NCBI GenBank assembly: GCA_021234155.1
Contig: JAJEKV010000072.1
Location: forward strand, 2,726,436-2,790,435
Direction: 5' to 3'
Length of the DNA: 64,000 bases
Source of the DNA: Isoetes taiwanensis
Lineage: Eukaryota > Streptophyta > Lycopodiopsida > Isoetales > Isoetaceae
Position numbers and translations under genes: made by a program. This document shows, in pieces, positions 11,216-22,597 of the stretch. The notes beneath the pieces are model-generated. The model was not told the origin of the DNA. It searched no databases and saw only the letters and a list, made by a program, of their open reading frames with translations. The stretch's first letter is position 1; every line of letters begins with the position of its first letter.

Positions 11216-11789
11216 TTCTCTTGTATTCTTCGGGAGGATTATCCCTTTTATTACACTCCCTTTTTTTTCCCTGTTTCTCAATAGCCTCTGAAGCCTGTTT
11301 CTCAGATAGTGAGCGGAAAAACATACAGAGATTTTTATGCTGTGGGCAGAGACGAAAAAGATTGGGTCAATCTGCAGGCAGAACAAAAAGCCTTCTTGCA
11401 TCTCGAACTAAAGACGACAATAAAAAATTACATACCGGCATATCCTTTCTGGGTTATTTCAATTAGAACTGCATGCAGCCATTGCTTGAGGTGAAGCTGG
11501 GTCGCACAGCCTGTCTGCTATTCTTTTATTGTATACACCAGTGCTTGCACAATCTGCATTCCAGAGCATAGGGCATGTGCTCCTAGGAAAATCTTCGACC
11601 AGACACAGACGCCATAGGCCATGGCGTGCCTTGAGCCGGATTGAATAAAACAGAGCATTGCAATCACAGCTTCAGCAGTCTGGCCCTTTGTATTTCGTAC
11701 CGAGTTATAAGAACTCTGTCGTTTAACAGAGCACTAAGGAGGCAACGACGCTGTGGCCATAAAAATCAGTCCGTTGATTTCATGGTGCA
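11216..11789. other. Unassigned host spacer
   Basis: A plus frame of about 61 codons (11,309-11,494, beginning MSGKTYRDFYAVGRDEKDW) looks protein-like but does not join the preceding exon in phase. A segment near 11,570 resembles one near 5,425 (GGGCATGTGCTCC). Nothing else is supported. Confidence 0.3.
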
Positions 11790-12110
11790 GTCTGCCAGGG
11801 ACAGTTGAATAATCCGGCCCCCCTCTACTGTAGTATCCGGCCTGAGCAGCTACTGTATTATCCAGCCCCCTCCATTGAACGAATCTGCCCCCCCTCCCCC
11901 CCTTCAAACCTATCCGGCCCCCCCTCTACTGCATCGCCCAGATAAGACAAATCTAAACTAAATTTAACCGTATTAACTCGGCAGCACAGGGGGGCCGGAT
12001 AGGTTCAAAGAGGGGGGCCGGATTCATTCAATGGGGGCCATCGCTTCAATAGTCGCACAGGCGGATATTACAGGGGGGGCGGATTATTCAAACTAGCCGT
12101 CTGCCAGAGA
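11790..12110. mobile_element. GC-rich MITE with 12-bp target duplication
   Basis: The element spans 11,802-12,098 and folds back on itself. The left end (GTTGAATAATCCGGCCCCCC) is the near-complement of the right end (GGCGGATTATTCAAAC). It is flanked by GTCTGCCAGGGA (11,790-11,801) and GTCTGCCAGAGA (12,099-12,110), a 12-bp direct repeat with one mismatch. A 9-12-bp duplication suggests a Mutator-like MITE. It is non-coding. A second, partly rearranged copy lies at 15,228-15,510. Confidence 0.7.
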
Positions 12111-12811
12111 GAAGGCAGTTAAGATTATGAGCGTTTTCTTCAGATTAGGATCGAAGGATGCCATACCTGTATGTTGCCGGAAAAGCCATTTAAATATTCT
12201 GGGGTTTTCGTACGATTATTGAATCTAAACTACTCCAAATCACAAAACATCCTACATCTATCCCAGTGTCCAATACCAGCTTCCAAACTAGAACTGTCAT
12301 CCTTACTCCATTTTGCCCCGTCCATGTCTGCAGATTAATCCAACCACTTTTAAAAAGACCCAAGTTAAAAAATGTCTCCACCAAATCCTTACATCACCAA
12401 AGCAGTTGCATACTTATCAGTGCCTGGAATTGAAGTCACATTACCTATTGCAATATGACTTTACGTAGGTCTTACATAATCAACTCTCACTAACATAAAC
12501 CTCGCTTCTAAATAACAACATGTCTCCCTGTTTTCTTTCTGGTTCACGAAATTGGTTGCCCTCTTCAACCAATTAACAACAGCACCTAATCTCTGCATTA
12601 AGAAATTGCAGAGACTCATTTATGCTGACAAATCACAAATTACTCACAAATAGCTTAAACCGTACTTCTACCATAACAGCAAAGACACAAATCTGCCAGA
12701 CGCAATAAGTTTATTGGCTCTTGATTGACAGACACTAGTCTATACAGTTCGCTTCAAGCAATTAATCTTAGCAGCAGTCAATACCTGCCTGAAATCGACG
12801 CCTCCGAGCCC
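12111..12811. other. Unassigned AT-rich host DNA
   Basis: I see no gene, repeat array or element ends in this stretch left of the CACTA-like element. Confidence 0.4.
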
Positions 12812-12827
12812 TTACACACTGACCCCA

Positions 12828-13600
12828 ATTTTTGGTCCACAGTTGTTTTTTAGTTGTACGGAAGTGTTGTTTTATGCCAAAAACAACACCAAAATGGCCC
12901 CAAAAGTCCACGTGGCCTGTTTATCCGGATTTGCACAAAGAGACAGTGGTCTCTTGGCAGAAAAATCCACGCGTAGAAAAAATTGACATGGTTTTTGTGA
13001 ATTTTTGTCAACGTGTACTTTTTTCCTTCACTGTTGTTTTTTGGCGGAACCATACGTTGTTTATCTTTAAAATAGCACGTGTAGGTTTTAATTTTACTAC
13101 ACCTGAAAAACTAAATTACAACAGTAGAAATAAAACACTACAAAGAAAAAAAACACATAGGAAATAGAAAATTGATGTTTTCAAGTGTTCTTTTTCGCGA
13201 TGTGGACATGTTGTTTCAAGTGTTGTTTTTGCAAAATTAAAAAAAAATCATGTATGGCCTTTTTTTAATTTACAAAACCCTACATGTGTTATTGAAATCT
13301 AGCTATAGTTTTCCTAAAATAAGGACATACGAAAAAATAAAATTATTACACGTAGAAAAAATATGTGTTTCTAATGTGGTTGTTTAACTAATGAGATATT
13401 AACACGTGGCATATTTTTAAAAAAAAAAACATTATTCTTGCTAATCAAATATGGACACGTGGCATACTTTTGAAATAAAAAAAGCATTATTATCACACGT
13501 AGGAAAAACAAAGTATTGTTTTTAATATGTCTTCTAACAAATCAAATGTTGACACGTCGCAGACATTAAAAAAAAAATTCCTATAGACCACAATTTAAAA
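12828..13600. repeat. Left subterminal repeat region of the CACTA-like element
   Basis: Many short words recur in both orientations: TGTTGTTTTT or AAAAACAACA near the end, and farther in roughly 75-bp degenerate units each containing GACACGTGGCA-like cores. Subterminal repeats of this kind are transposase-binding regions in CACTA elements. Confidence 0.6.
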
Positions 13601-13649
13601 GCTAATATATTATGAACTTTATATTGCTCTTTTTATTTTAAAAAAGGAA

Positions 13650-13716
13650 AACCTTTTTGGGAATCGAACCCAAAAAAGTCCATAAGGCATAATATACAAT
13701 GTTATCTAGATTCTCA
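13650..13716 (-). other. tRNA-like / SINE-head sequence
   Basis: On the minus strand a T-arm (GGGTTCGATTCCC) forms a clean stem-loop. It is preceded about 31 bp upstream by a degenerate A-box (TCTAGATAACATTG) resembling that of the SINE-like sequence at 24,851. The acceptor and anticodon stems do not pair, so it is not a functional tRNA gene. Confidence 0.4.
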
Positions 13717-14109
13717 TTCACGCATAATAATAGATTGCAATCTAAATTTCAACGTTAGATTAAAACATTCAATGGTAAAGGTCCAAAACAATTGAATTAA
13801 TGGTTAAGATTAAAAACAATGTAGCACAATTGACTGTGCTAATCGGCTTTGATCAAACCTCTTGGTTCAAGCACGCAATGCTATGTCCCCGGGCTTCAGG
13901 AGAGGCAACACCATTACCATTCACCACAGCTTTTTCAGATTTTTCAGGTATGGTTGCAAGCTCTTTAAATTCTTAGTAGTGGAAGAGAAGCAAGATTGAC
14001 TCCGCTTCATCTCAGATATGCATACTCCAGTTCTAGGATTTGCTCTCAGGTTGAATTAGCTAGCTCTAGGGTTAATAGTGCTCAGCCAGAAACCAGCAGA
14101 AGTAAGGAC

Positions 14110-14195
14110 AGACAAGCTTCTTTGGATTTAGACGGGCAAGCTTCTATGCCTTTAAACAGACAAGCTTCTTTGCCTTTAGACGCACAAGCTTTAGA
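14110..14195 (+). repeat. 24-bp minisatellite, about 3.5 copies
   Basis: The unit contains CAAGCTTCTTTGCCTTTAGA with small differences between copies. Translated, it gives a Gln-Ala-Ser-x-x-Leu repeat, but the surrounding frame is not otherwise coding-like. Confidence 0.75.
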
Positions 14196-14837
14196 TGTAT
14201 CCAGAGTCGCAAAACCGTTGAGGAGAAGCTTGTGGTTGATCCGAAAGAAAAATAAAAGGGAAAATGAGTCCCCGCCAGGTTTGATCCGAAAGAAAAACAA
14301 AGGGAAAACGAAAGGAAGAATCGAGGAATGAAAATGAGTAAATATACCATTGCGATGGGAACTTGCATGAGTCGGACCAAGAAGAGTTCTTTCAAGCACC
14401 CGACGCCTATTGTGAATGCAACCGCCTTTAGCCACTTCAAAACCTTAAAACCGACATGATAATAAAACAATTTCCATTGTTATTGATCTGAAATGAAGAG
14501 AAAAACCAGGAATAACCCGAGAAATAGATCAGCCGTGGTCTTTTGATCCGAAAAATGGCGGCAGAAGCAAAAATTGCGGCAAAGATCGTTGCGGTGTAGA
14601 ATCTGATCTCTCTCTATTCAATAACGACATGTGAGGCGCACTCCAAAAAGGCGTGCTTTTAGCCGTGGAGTGGGATTTATCCCGCACACAAAACCGTTGT
14701 TTTACCACCCATCCTGGTGGCTCCTTCCCTCGCCGCAAAGCCATAACCCCAAGAAGTTTTAAGCAGCTCGCCTGCCGCTACAAGCCATAACCCAAAGATC
14801 GGAAACAGCCAATGGAGAGAAAGGAAAGATACAGGCA

Positions 14838-14985
14838 CATTGCCATAGCCAAGGAGCTCCGCCATCGCCATAGCATAGAGCTCCCAAGACGCCATAGCCA
14901 ATGCATGGAGCATCGCCATAGCCAATGCAAAGCGCGGAGCATTGCCATAGCCTAGGACCTCTCGCCATCGCCATGGCCAAGGGAG
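14838..14985 (+). repeat. CGCCATAGCCAA minisatellite
   Basis: Five to six degenerate copies of a 24-36-bp unit built on GCCATAGCCAA. On the minus strand these give artificial MAMAM/LGYG peptides. Confidence 0.7.
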
Positions 14986-15227
14986 GGAAACGAAAAAACA
15001 CAAGGAACCTCAGGGCCAATGAGGGTAGAGGACCCGGACAGCATCTTGGCCGCTGATCGGCCATCAATCGCAGCTACCGCCGCTTTTAAGGGCCAATAAC
15101 ATAATAGGACGGGATCAAGATCTCCACCATGCATCTTGATTAATGAAATATTTTTAATGGTTTAATTCATATCTTATTTTTTATAATTCAAATGTTGTGC
15201 CCCTAGGATTCACCATGCTACCTCGTT

Positions 15228-15510
15228 GGCTCCAACATGCCCCCCATCGTAATATCCCCCCTGAGCAGCCATCAGATTATCCGCCCCCTCCATTGAACTA
15301 ATCCGCCCCTTTGAACCTATTCCCTCCCCAACTTCATCGCCTTGAGATAAGACAAACTGTACTAGATTTTTGGTATTTTTTTTACTGTACTAAATCGGCA
15401 GCAAAGGGGGGGCGGATAGGCTCTGGGGGGGGGGGTGTGGGGACATCTACTTCAATCGCTGCACAGGCCGGATACTACAGTAGAGGGGGGGCGGATTATT
15501 CAAACTAGCC
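15228..15510. mobile_element. Second copy of the GC-rich MITE, left end rearranged
   Basis: It shares with 11,802-12,098 the CTGAGCAGC, ATTATCCGCCCCCTCCATTG and AGATAAGACAAA segments and the right end GGCGGATTATTCAAACTAGCC. The left terminus is replaced by sequence of the neighbouring 20-bp array. This suggests it was invaded or extended by the array after insertion. Confidence 0.65.
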
Positions 15511-15517
15511 CATGTCG

Positions 15518-16450
15518 CTTGAGGGCTCAAACATGCCACCTAGGCTCCAACATGCCAAGGTGGCTCAAAACCGCCGTGGGCTCCAACATGCTAAGGTGGT
15601 TGAAACATGCCACCTAGGCTCCAACATGCCACCGGTGCTCAAACATGCCATGTGGAGTGCCTAGGTGGCGGTGTTTGAGCCTAGGTGGCATGCTTGAGCC
15701 ACTAGATGGCATGTTGGAACCACCTTGGCATTTTTGAGCCTAGGTGGCATGTTTGAGCCACCTTGGCATGTTGGAGCCTAGATGGCACGTTAGGCCCGCG
15801 TGGCTGAACCAACTTGACATGTTGGAGCCTGGGTGAGCCCCGTGTGGCATATTTGAGCCACCTTGGCATGTTCGAGCCTAGGTGGCATGTTAGAGCCACC
15901 TTGGCATGTTGGAGCCCACGTGGCATGTTTGAGCCACCTTGGCATGTTGGAGCCCACATTGGCATGTTTGAGCCACCTTGGCATGTTGGAGCCCATTGGC
16001 ATGTTGGAGCCACCTTGGCATGTTTGAGCCACCTTGGCATGTTGGGGCCTAGGGTGGCATGTTGGAGCCTAGGTGGCATGTTTGAGCCTAGGTGGCATGT
16101 TGGAGCCCACGTGGCATGTTTGAGCCACCTTGGCATGTTGGGGCCTCGATGGCATGTTTGAGCCACCTTGACATGTTTGAGCCTAGGTGGCATGTTGGAG
16201 CCACATTGGCATGTTATTGGAGCCTAGGTGGCATGTTGTAGCCCATGTGGCATGTTTGAGCCACCTTGGCATGTGATGCCACCTAGGCTCCAACATGCCA
16301 AGTTAATGCCACCTAGGCACTAACATGCCACCTAGGCTCTAACATGCCAAGGTGGCTCAAACATGCCAAGGTGGCTCCAACATGCCACCTATGCTCCAAC
16401 ATGCCAAGGTGGCTCAAAAAATGCCAAGGTGGCTTAAACATGCCATGTGG
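15518..16450. repeat. 20-bp-unit array A with two orientation switches
   Basis: About 45 degenerate copies of units built on GAGCCTAGGTGGCATGTT and GAGCCACCTTGGCATGTT, often alternating as 40-bp dimers. Copies run in one orientation at 15,518-15,660, the opposite at 15,660-16,272, and the first again at 16,275-16,450. It resembles a minisatellite rather than a coding sequence, and the long open frames through it are by-products of a unit with no stop. Confidence 0.9.
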
Positions 16451-16690
16451 GGCATGATGATAGGACTTCATGCAAGAAATATGATAACCTTTGGAACTTT
16501 TGGTAGAGGCATTTTGTCGTCGGGCAAAGCATACAAAGGTTCAAATAGAGATTCGACTTCGCCATGCCATCCTAAAGCGGTGAAATTACCCTAGGGACCA
16601 AGTTAAACGGCCATTTTTGCAACGAAAAAAATAATTTAACCCTCTACATGGCAAGATTCTCGCAGCCCACCTCTTAGACCACTTGACTAC
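16451..16690. other. Unassigned spacer inside the CACTA-like element
   Basis: Between array A and the inverted repeat copy I see no recognisable motif. Confidence 0.3.
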
Positions 16691-16694
16691 TTAA

Positions 16695-16820
16695 CATGTT
16701 GGACATGAGCTACTTTGGCGCTTCTTGAAAAGGGGTAGTCTTCTACCCACGAAACTTGGTCTCCAGGGTAATGTCAACGTTTTGAGTCCATTGGCAGAGT
16801 CAGTTCACAGTTCCGGAGTG
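16695..16820 (-). repeat. Inverted partial copy of the 825-bp unit
   Basis: It reads as the reverse complement of 18,440-18,570. Shared landmarks are CCCACGAAACTTGGTC and CTACTTTGGCG. Confidence 0.65.
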
Positions 16821-17307
16821 GGAAAGTTGCCCATCCGTGGCCAAGGTTCTTTGGGAGAGGACCTTTGGGGCGAACTGCCTCCGGAAGGTTTTAAAGGTCC
16901 ATCTTCTGGCATCAACACCCTCCCTCTACGTGATGACATTGTGCAAGATTTTGGTCGAATCTGACTAGGATATAGCCTCCGAAACGTAAACCCTGTGTGT
17001 TGCTAGGTTATTGAAGGGTTTACGTTATGGGGGTCGAGTTTTAGTCGGTTGCACTTGGGACATGGTTGAGAAGCTGCAATTGAAAACATGAAGCAATAGG
17101 AACTGATAGAATGGGGTTTGGAGTTATCCTCCTTCCAAAGGTGGCAATTAGAAGTCAAGAGCCTTTTGCAAGAGCAAAACCGTTTGGGATCATTCGGGAT
17201 GGCCAATAGATCCAAACTCAAGTTATTTCAGCTTGCCATGGCTCGCGATATGTGGTTAGCAAAGGCTCACCTAGCTATCCAAGAAAAATCACTTTTCGAA
17301 GTGAAGG

Positions 17308-17480
17308 GGAGTCTGAAAAGCATGTCTTTGGCTAGGGGATTCGACCCCATCTCAGGGCATGGTCCCCCGAGCATACATGAGAACTCCATGCAAAGTTTTG
17401 GATGTGTGAGTCTCCGCTCTTGACGCCGAGATGTAAACCCTAGCAAACCCTAGGGTTTGATAGGGTTTACATTCTCGGGA
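17308..17480 (+). repeat. 170-bp repeat with telobox palindrome, copy 1
   Basis: Shares GACCCCATCTC(A/C)GGGCATG and CCATGCAAAGTTTTGGATGT with copy 2 at 17,622-17,790. It ends in AAACCCTAG, AAACCCTAG, then GGGTTTGATAGGGTTT, so telomere-like words face each other. Confidence 0.75.
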
Positions 17481-17621
17481 TGTGCTCGATGACCCGCAGG
17501 GCCCGTGGATCCGGACGTGGAATACCCGTGGCCGGATTACCCTCATGGCACCGGGAGACGAGCCAAATTTTCCTGCAAAGATACCTTTGGAGACTCCCTT
17601 CACAAGCCCCTTTCCAATGAA

Positions 17622-17790
17622 GGGGAGTTGGAAAAGCATGCAAAAAAGGGGATTTGACCCCATCTCCGGGCATGGTCCCCGTGAGCATACACAGAGAACT
17701 CCATGCAAAGTTTTGGATGTGTTAGTCTCCGCCTTGACGCCGAGATGATAAACCCTACCAAACCCTAGGGTTTGGTAGGATTTACATTCG
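17622..17790 (+). repeat. 170-bp repeat with telobox palindrome, copy 2
   Basis: Direct repeat of 17,308-17,480 at a period of about 315 bp, with the same inverted AAACCCTA words at its end. Confidence 0.75.
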
Positions 17791-17815
17791 GGATGCTCCT
17801 CCGATCAAGAGGGCC

Positions 17816-19855
17816 GTGGAACTTGTCCTCTAGGGTAATTTCGGCGTTCGTGATGACATGGAGAGGTCGGATCGCCAATCCGGGGCCTCCTCCATGCCCC
17901 AAAATCGAAAAATGTGGTCTAAACTCCCGCCGTGGCCAACGGTGGCCATCCCAATCAAAAATCGAGGGTCTAAAGCTCGCCAAAAAAATACCGGGATTTT
18001 TCTCAGACACGCATGCCACTTGGCAAGCCAGCTGGCTGAAAATCAGGATTTTTCCCCGCCCCATGCATTAATTATGAATTTCCGAGCATAAACACAAAAA
18101 CAACACGATAAAAACGGCCCTCGAAAAAAGGTGAAATCTTGGCAGGATATGCAACATGACGCTGCACACGCAAGAGAAAAATGCACCGACAATAGAAGCA
18201 CAAGGCAGGCATGAGACGAAGCCCGAGCCAACCCCTTTCGGAGGCCACCGGCCTCCAGAACGCCCCACCGGCGCAGTGGAGCTAGCTTTTCTTCTCCGTG
18301 GTCACATGTATACCACCTAGCAGTCCTAGTGCTCCTATTGTCACTTCAATCTTCTACCAGGGCCTCAGGGTGAACCCCAAGTATCTTGTTCTTGCAGCTA
18401 ATCCAAGCCGGGGCCGAGGACGGCTGGACCCCACTCCGAATAACAGAACCGGCTCCGCCAATGGACCGGAACATCCCCATTACCTAGGGGACCAAGTTTC
18501 GTGGGCAGAAGACCACCCCCTCTCCAAGAAACGCCAAAGTAGGTCGTTTACTACACACTTGTAGTCAATTGGCATGGAGGTGGATGCTGAATACCTCCTA
18601 GTGAGGGGTAAGTGATTGATCCCCCCGGGAAACTCGCCGTGGAACTTGTCCCCTAGGGTAATTTGGTCGCTCCGCACGACGCGGGCGCAGGTCGGATCGC
18701 CAACCGGCCTCCTCCATGCCCCAAAATCGAAAAACGTGGTCTAAACCCCGCCAAGGCCAAGGCCAGCGGTGGCCATCCCAATAAAAAATCGAGGGTCTAA
18801 AACTCATCCGAAATACCGGGATTTTCCTATACTCGGGGCCACTTAGCAAGCCACCTGGCTGAAAACCAGATTTTTCCCCGCCCCATGCATTAATTATGAA
18901 TTTCTGGAGCATAAACACAAAGAAAAGCAATGATAAAAATTCGGTCTCGAAAAAGGTGAAATCTTGGCGCAGGATGTGCAGCATGACACCGCACACGCAA
19001 GAGAAAATGCACCGGCAATAGAAGCACAAGCAGAGGCATGAGACGAAGCTTAGGAGCCAACCCCTTGGGAGACCACCGGCCTGGTGAACGCCCTACTAGG
19101 TAGTGGAGCTAGCTTTTCTTCTCCGTGGTCACATGTATACCACCTAGCAGTCCCTAGTGCTGCTATTCTCACTTCAATCTTCTACCAGGGCCTCGTGGTG
19201 AACCCCAAGTATCTTGTTCTCAGCTAGTCCAAGCGGGGGTCGAGGACTCGGGCCTGGACCCCCACCGGAATCGAAGAACTGGCTCCGCCAATGGACCCTA
19301 ACATCCCCATTACCTAGGGGACCAAGTTTCGTGGGCGTAAGACCACCCCCTCCAAGAAACGCCAAAGTAGGTCGTTTACTACACACTTGTAGTCAATTGG
19401 CATGGAGGTGGATTTCAATACCTCCTAGTGAGGGGTAAGTGATTGATCCCTTGGGAAAACTCGCCGTGGAACTTGTCCCCTAGGGTAATTTTGCTGTTCC
19501 TGACGACGCGGGCGCGAGGTCGGATCGCCAACCGGGGCCTCCTCCATGCCCCAAAATTGAAAACGTGGTCTAAACCTTGTCGTGGCCAAGCGCTGCCATC
19601 CCAATAAAAAATCGAGGGTCTAAAACTCATCTGGAAATACCGGGATTTTCCTATACTCGGGGCCACTTGGCAAGCCAGCTGGCTGAAAACCAGGATTTTT
19701 CCCCGCCCCATGCATTAGTTATGAATTTCCGGAGCATAAACACAAAGAAAAGCACGATAAAAATCCGGTCTCGAAAAAAGGTGAAATCTTGGCGGGATGT
19801 GCAAAGCATGACGCCTGCATAATGCAAAGAGAAAATGCACCAGCATATCTACCTT
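17816..19855 (+). repeat. Tandem repeat, about 825-bp unit, 2.4 copies
   Basis: The unit starts GTGGAACTTGTCC at 17,816, 18,639 and 19,466 (periods 823 and 827). The first two copies are complete and the third stops after about 390 bp. Copies share CCCCGCCCCATGCATTA and GGTCACATGTATACCACC. Identity is about 90 percent. Many short frames are open, but none is conserved between copies. Confidence 0.85.
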
Positions 19856-20049
19856 CGGAGACTCCCCTTCACAAGAAAGGGGCCGTCGAGGTGCCTCGCC
19901 CGGGTGTTTGCAAAGACATCCAAGGTCCATGTCACCATCATCTAGCCATGTCACCTAAAATTTGCCAACATCACCCAATGAAAAGACCAAAGATGGACAT
20001 CTTTGGTTTTGGCCTAGTCAAAACTTGACCTTGCTTACTTGGCATGCCA

Positions 20050-21600
20050 TGTCACCACTTGGGGTGCCTAGGTGGCATGCTTGAGACTAGGTGGCATGCC
20101 TGAGCCACCTTGGCATGTTGGAGCCTGCATGGCATGTTGGAGCCACCTTGGCATGTTGGAGCCAACGTGGCATTATGGAGTCAACGTGGCATGTTTGAGC
20201 CACCTTGGCATGTTGGAGCCTAGGTGGCATGTTTGAGCCCACCTTGGCATGTTTGAGCCACCTGGCATGTTTGAGCCTGGGTGGCATGTTGGAGCCTAGA
20301 TGGCATGTTTGAGCCACCTAGGAATGTTGGAGCCTAGGTGGCATGTTGGAGCCCACGTGGCATATTTGAGCCACCTTGGCAAGTTGGAGCATAGGTGGTA
20401 TGTTGGAGCCCGCGAAGCATGTTTGAGCACGTTGGAGCCTAGGTGGCATGTTTGAGCCATTTTGTCATGTTGCAGCCTAGGTGGCATGTTTGAGCCACCT
20501 TGGCATGTTTGAGCCTAGGTGGCATGTTGGAGCCACCTTGGCATGTGGGAACCACCTTGGCATGTTTGAGCCTAGGTGGCATGTTTGAGCCACCTTGGCA
20601 TGTTGGAGCCCACGTGGCATGTGTTTGAGCCACCTTGGCATGTTTGAGCACGTTGGAGCCTAGGTGGCATGTTTGAGCCACCTTGGCATGTTGGAGCCAC
20701 CTTGGCATGTTGGAGCCTAGGTGGCATGTTGGAGACCACGTGGCATGTTTGAGCCACCTTGCCATGTTAGAGCCTAGGTGGCATGTTGGAGCCTGTGTGG
20801 CATGCTTGAGCCACCTTGGCATGTTGGAGCCCACGTGGCATATTTGAGCCACCTTGGCAAGTTGGAGCATAGGTGGCATGTTAGAGCCCGCGTGGCATGT
20901 TTGAGCATGTTGGAGCCTAGGTGGCATGTTGGAGCCACCTTGGCACGTGGCATGTTGGAGCCCACGTGGCATGTTTGAGCCTAGGTGGCAGGTTAGAGCC
21001 ACGGTGGCATGTTGGAGCCTAGGTGGCATGTTTGAGCCAACTTGGCATATTTAAGCCTAGGTGGCATGTTGTGAGCCACCTTGGCATGTTGGAGGCTAGG
21101 TGGCATAGTGGAGCCCACGTGGCATGTTTGAGCCACCTTGGCATGTTTGAGCCTAGGTGGCATGTTGGAGCCTAGGTGGCATGTTTGAGCCCACCTTGGC
21201 ATGTTTGAACCACGGCATGTTTGAGCCTAGGTGGCATGTTGGGAGCCTAGGTGGCATGTTTGAGCCACCTTGGCATGTTTGAGCCTAGGTGGCATGTTGG
21301 AGCCACCTTGGCATGTTGGAGCCTAAGTGAGCCTGCATGGCATGTTTGAGCCTATGTGGCATGTTTGAGCCACCTAGGAATGTTGGAGCCTAGGTGGCAT
21401 GTTGGAGCCAACGTGGCATATTTGAGCCACCTTGGCAAGTTGGAGCATAGGTGGCATGTTGGAGCACCAAGCGTGGCATGTTTGAGCACGTTGGAGCCTA
21501 GGTGGCATGTTTGAGCCATTTTGTCATGTTGGAGCCACCTTGGCATGTTTGAGCCTAGGTGGCATGTTAGAGCCACCTTGGCATGTTGGTGCCCACGTTA
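20050..21600 (-). repeat. 20-bp-unit array B, single orientation
   Basis: About 75 degenerate copies of the same units as array A, almost all in one orientation. Some stretches are themselves duplicated: GCACGTTGGAGCCTAGG contexts recur at 20,430, 20,648 and 21,486. Confidence 0.9.
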
Positions 21601-21749
21601 TGCAAAAATAGGTGTTAAGTAATTGAAGTAGTTGAAGTAACTTGTGTTACATGGAATACTAGTATAAGAACATGTGATCGTGCGTGCATCACATGTAGCA
21701 AATCAAGTACTGGCCCCTACCACTATAAAGTCACGTGATATGGAAGGAT

Positions 21750-22200
21750 AGGACATGTAGAGAATCAAGTACTCTTTCCTACTTCTATAAAGACATGTGA
21801 GAATAGAAGTATTACACATGTCGTAATTCATGTATTCTTTCCTACAATGCCTTAGCAAATAAAGTACTCTGTCCTACTACTATAAAGACATGTGACATGG
21901 AAGCATATGACATGTAGAGAATCAAGTATTCTTTCCGACTTCTATAAAGACAGGTGACAATAGAAGTATTACACATGTCGTAATTCATGTATTCTTTCAT
22001 ACAATGCCTTAGCAAATAAAAGTACTCGCCCTACTACTATAAAGACATGTGAATGGAAGTATAGGACATGTAGAGAATCAAATATTCTTTCCTACATCTA
22101 TAAAGACATGTGACAATAGAATTATTAGACATGTAGAAATTCAAGTACTCTTTCCTACAGTGGATTGTATTATAAAATGACATGTCACAATAGAAGAAAC
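21750..22200 (+). repeat. Right subterminal 155-bp tandem repeats
   Basis: A unit beginning GACATGTAGAGAATCAAG recurs at 21,752, 21,909 and 22,064, with a shorter version at 22,128. Each contains several ACATGTGA and TTCTATAAAGAC words. It is the right-hand counterpart of the left subterminal region. Confidence 0.75.
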
Positions 22201-22597
22201 TACAAAACAACAGTGGATGTTTTAGTCCACTGAAAAAAGAACACCATTATCGAACAAAACCATACCTTCACAAATCCACATGTAGGATTCTTTGAAAACA
22301 GGACATGTAGACCTACCAAAACTGATGTTTTCAACAGTGGACCAAAAACCGGGGTGAGTGTGTTAGCTAAAAAACAAACTGGGTAGATAGCACTCGCCGG
22401 AACTGGGCTTTGGACAAATCCACGGGTTCCCCCGCTAGTGTAAAGAAGAGTAAAGAAGCTTTTCCTTACCGGATCTTCACGTGCACTTCATCGTCCACAG
22501 CGAACAGGCGGCACATCACCGGAAAACCTCGCCAGAAAATGATGATAATTCCAAAAATATTTCCGGTTCGCATAATTTTATATTTAGTCAGATACAC

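Larger units (their letters stand above)
12812..22365. mobile_element. CACTA-like (En/Spm-type) DNA transposon, 9.5 kb, non-autonomous
   Basis: The element spans 12,815-22,362. Terminal inverted repeats of about 31 bp (left CACACTGACCCC, right read inward CACACTCACCCC, both continuing into TTTTTGGTCCAC) differ at about four positions. TTA flanks both ends (12,812-12,814; 22,363-22,365). Ends beginning CAC, a 3-bp target duplication and subterminal repeat arrays are CACTA hallmarks, although the canonical CACTA end word is replaced by CACAC. No transposase frame is recognisable in the 9.5 kb, so I infer a non-autonomous element grown by arrays and captured DNA. Confidence 0.75.

Noticed and set aside
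13831-13875. Second SINE-like head on the plus strand (B-box-like GGTTCAAGCAC)
   Set aside because: The A-to-B box spacing of about 20 bp is too short and the B-box is imperfect.
14677-15134. Minus-strand frames with MAMAM and LGYG repeats
   Set aside because: They arise from the GCCATAGCCAA minisatellite.
15702-21576. Many open frames giving MPPRLQHAKVAQTC-like repeat proteins
   Set aside because: They are translations of the 20-bp minisatellite in several frames and both strands, start and stop at array irregularities, and share no conserved frame.
15518-21600. CRISPR-like array
   Set aside because: Units are contiguous and degenerate with no unique spacers, in plant nuclear DNA.
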